From Candidatus Dormiibacterota bacterium (GTDB taxonomy: Bacteria; Chloroflexota; Dormibacteria; Aeolococcales; Aeolococcaceae), in NCBI GenBank assembly GCA_027451645.1, contig DAIDIX010000010.1:1-15517 (forward strand): a stretch of 15,517 nucleotides of DNA, read 5' to 3'. Both the position numbers and the translations under genes were made by a program. Below, one piece after another: positions 14,246 through 15,517 of this stretch. The notes beneath the pieces were generated by a model. The model saw only the letters and a list, made by a program, of their open reading frames with translations. It ran no database searches and was not told the origin of the DNA. Numbering within the stretch: the stretch's first letter is position 1; the number at the start of each line of letters is the position of its first letter.

Positions 14246-15517
14246 ATGGACAAGAACTACAAGCTAGAGATTGACCCTAAGATATTGCGGTTACTTGGAC
14301 CAAATCTATATACCAACGTCTATTTTGTTCTTGCCGAGCTCATTGCAAACGCATGGGATGCGGATGCAAAGAACGTATACGTCATTGAAGAGGAAGAAGC
14401 ACTAATTGTAGAAGATGACGGACATGGTATGGCGTTTTCAACTGGCGCCATTCAAAAGTATCTGAACGTAGCGGAAGAAACACGTTCCAACGAGTCTCAA
14501 TCCTTAACCGACAACCTTCGACGGCCACGTATGGGCAGGAAAGGTGTTGGGAAACTGGCAGCACTGTCTATATCCGATCAAGTTGAGGTAATGACTGTTT
14601 CAGATGGAGAGTCCTCCGGATTCATCCTTACGACTGACTTAAGCAAAGACGGGAATTTGCCAGCCATAGCAGACGCTGATGTACGCCTTGTACGTGTACA
14701 AGGCAATGGCACGTCAATCCGTATGTTGCGACCCCGATACAAATTGCACAAGACAGTTCGAGCCATCCGTCGCAACATTTCACGTTTGTTTCCGTTCGTA
14801 AGTGACGACTTTGCACTTCACATTATTGCTGGCAAAGAGCACGAAACAATTACGAGCTTTGATTCAGACATTATTGAGCGACTCGGATCTCTTACACTAT
14901 ACGGCGATGATTTTCTTCACCTCGGTAGCCATTTCCGCTGTGGTATTGACGATGCAGACAGCTCTTTATTTCTAGATAAGCTACCGCCAATCGTGAGATC
15001 GTTACCTATGGTCGATTCAGATGGGCAAAATGTCCAAGTTGAAATGTCCATATCTGGCTGGATTGGAACATACCAAACCACAAGGGATATGAAGAGAGAC
15101 AATCTCGATTTTAGCGATAATTTTCTCTCCATATTGGCTCACTCCAAGTTGGGTGAATATAACATTCTCCCTTCTACAGGCAAAAACAGACTTCCGGAAG
15201 TATATATTGCTGGACAGATTCAAATAGATTGCTTTGAGGATTCAAACTTGCCGGACATGGCTTTGAGTAATAGACAAGGATACAAGACTGATGATCCGCG
15301 ATACCAACTAGCCCTTCAAATTGTCCGAGACGAGATTGTACCTGCGGCGGTTATGGCTCGAGAAAATTGGGCTCAATATAAACATCGGGCCGAAAATGAG
15401 CTTAAGCTATCTCAAAAGCGCGCTAAGGAGATTGAGCTTCAAGAGAAGCTGATGGCTTATGAAGCTGCTACGGCAAACTCAATAGCTGCCCGACTTCGGA
15501 CCAAAACAGAGTCAGAA
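14246..15517 (+). CDS. GHKL (MutL/Hsp90/MORC-like) ATPase, N-terminal 424 residues (partial)
   Basis: The open frame runs to the window edge. It carries the Bergerat ATP-binding fold. The N box is ELIANAWDADA (31-41, with E31 and N35), the G1 box EDDGHGM (56-62), and the G2/lid region MGRKGVGKLAALSISDQVEV (96-115). The GRKGVGK lid is typical of MutL/MORC-type ATPases rather than histidine kinases. A middle domain follows (about 150-370). Then comes a charged helical stretch (about 382-424, with WAQYKHRAENELKLSQKRAK) that looks like the beginning of a coiled coil. No kinase phospho-acceptor domain is seen. ATG 14246 has GAGGGA 8 nt upstream. Family members next to cytosine methyltransferases occur in restriction and defence islands, where ATP-driven dimer closure is thought to sense or clamp DNA. 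The C-terminal part, and any nuclease domain, is not visible. Confidence 0.9.
   Translation, partial: MDKNYKLEIDPKILRLLGPNLYTNVYFVLAELIANAWDADAKNVYVIEEEEALIVEDDGHGMAFSTGAIQKYLNVAEETRSNESQSLTDNLRRPRMGRKGVGKLAALSISDQVEVMTVSDGESSGFILTTDLSKDGNLPAIADADVRLVRVQGNGTSIRMLRPRYKLHKTVRAIRRNISRLFPFVSDDFALHIIAGKEHETITSFDSDIIERLGSLTLYGDDFLHLGSHFRCGIDDADSSLFLDKLPPIVRSLPMVDSDGQNVQVEMSISGWIGTYQTTRDMKRDNLDFSDNFLSILAHSKLGEYNILPSTGKNRLPEVYIAGQIQIDCFEDSNLPDMALSNRQGYKTDDPRYQLALQIVRDEIVPAAVMARENWAQYKHRAENELKLSQKRAKEIELQEKLMAYEAATANSIAARLRTKTESE

Overview
The window looks like a piece of an actinobacterial chromosome that runs into the edge of a horizontally acquired island. Pointers to Actinobacteria are a DUF2510-type N-terminus on a PrsW protease, an MmpL-like transporter with two D-Y relay motifs, a WxL-type surface protein with a WNG..W propeller, and a monomeric-type isocitrate dehydrogenase. 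GC content is moderate: a hand count of 10921-10980 gives 31/60. A moderate-GC lineage such as the Acidimicrobiia is possible, but that is a guess.

Left part (1-12296), ordinary chromosome. The order is: 5' part of a monomeric NADP isocitrate dehydrogenase (-); family 2 glycosyltransferase (+); four-repeat DUF347/COG4705 membrane protein (-), overlapping the glycosyltransferase tail to tail by 12 bp; small one-helix membrane protein (+); M48 membrane zinc protease (-); exported seven-repeat propeller with a C-terminal WxL-like domain (+); MFS transporter (-); DUF2510-PrsW intramembrane protease (+) followed by a four-helix membrane protein of unknown function (+); MMPL/RND transporter (+) with a promoter-like pair and a perfect 18-bp palindrome in front of it. 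The genes are mostly single units in alternating orientation. The shared theme is the cell envelope, but there is no clear pathway. The only probable operon is the PrsW pair.

Junction (12297-12901), 605 bp without an intact gene. It holds a 42-nt 3' fragment of tRNA-Pro(UGG) on the minus strand (anticodon loop to discriminator base). Next come two pairs of short direct repeats, a 16-bp palindrome, and a decayed IS3-type OrfA start. This is the usual look of an attachment site left by tRNA-targeted integration. The orientation puts the inserted DNA on the right-hand side.

Right part (12902-15517), island. A complete C5-cytosine DNA methyltransferase (-) is divergent from a GHKL (MutL/Hsp90/MORC-like) ATPase (+) that runs off the window. 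Codon choice here uses more TTA, CTA, ATA, AGA and CGA, and the ATPase is clearly AT-richer (24/60 and 25/60 GC in two counted lines). The pairing resembles methyltransferase plus MORC/MutL-like ATPase conflict systems, including Mza-type defence. The remaining components, if any, would lie beyond 15517. This is the most interesting part of the window.
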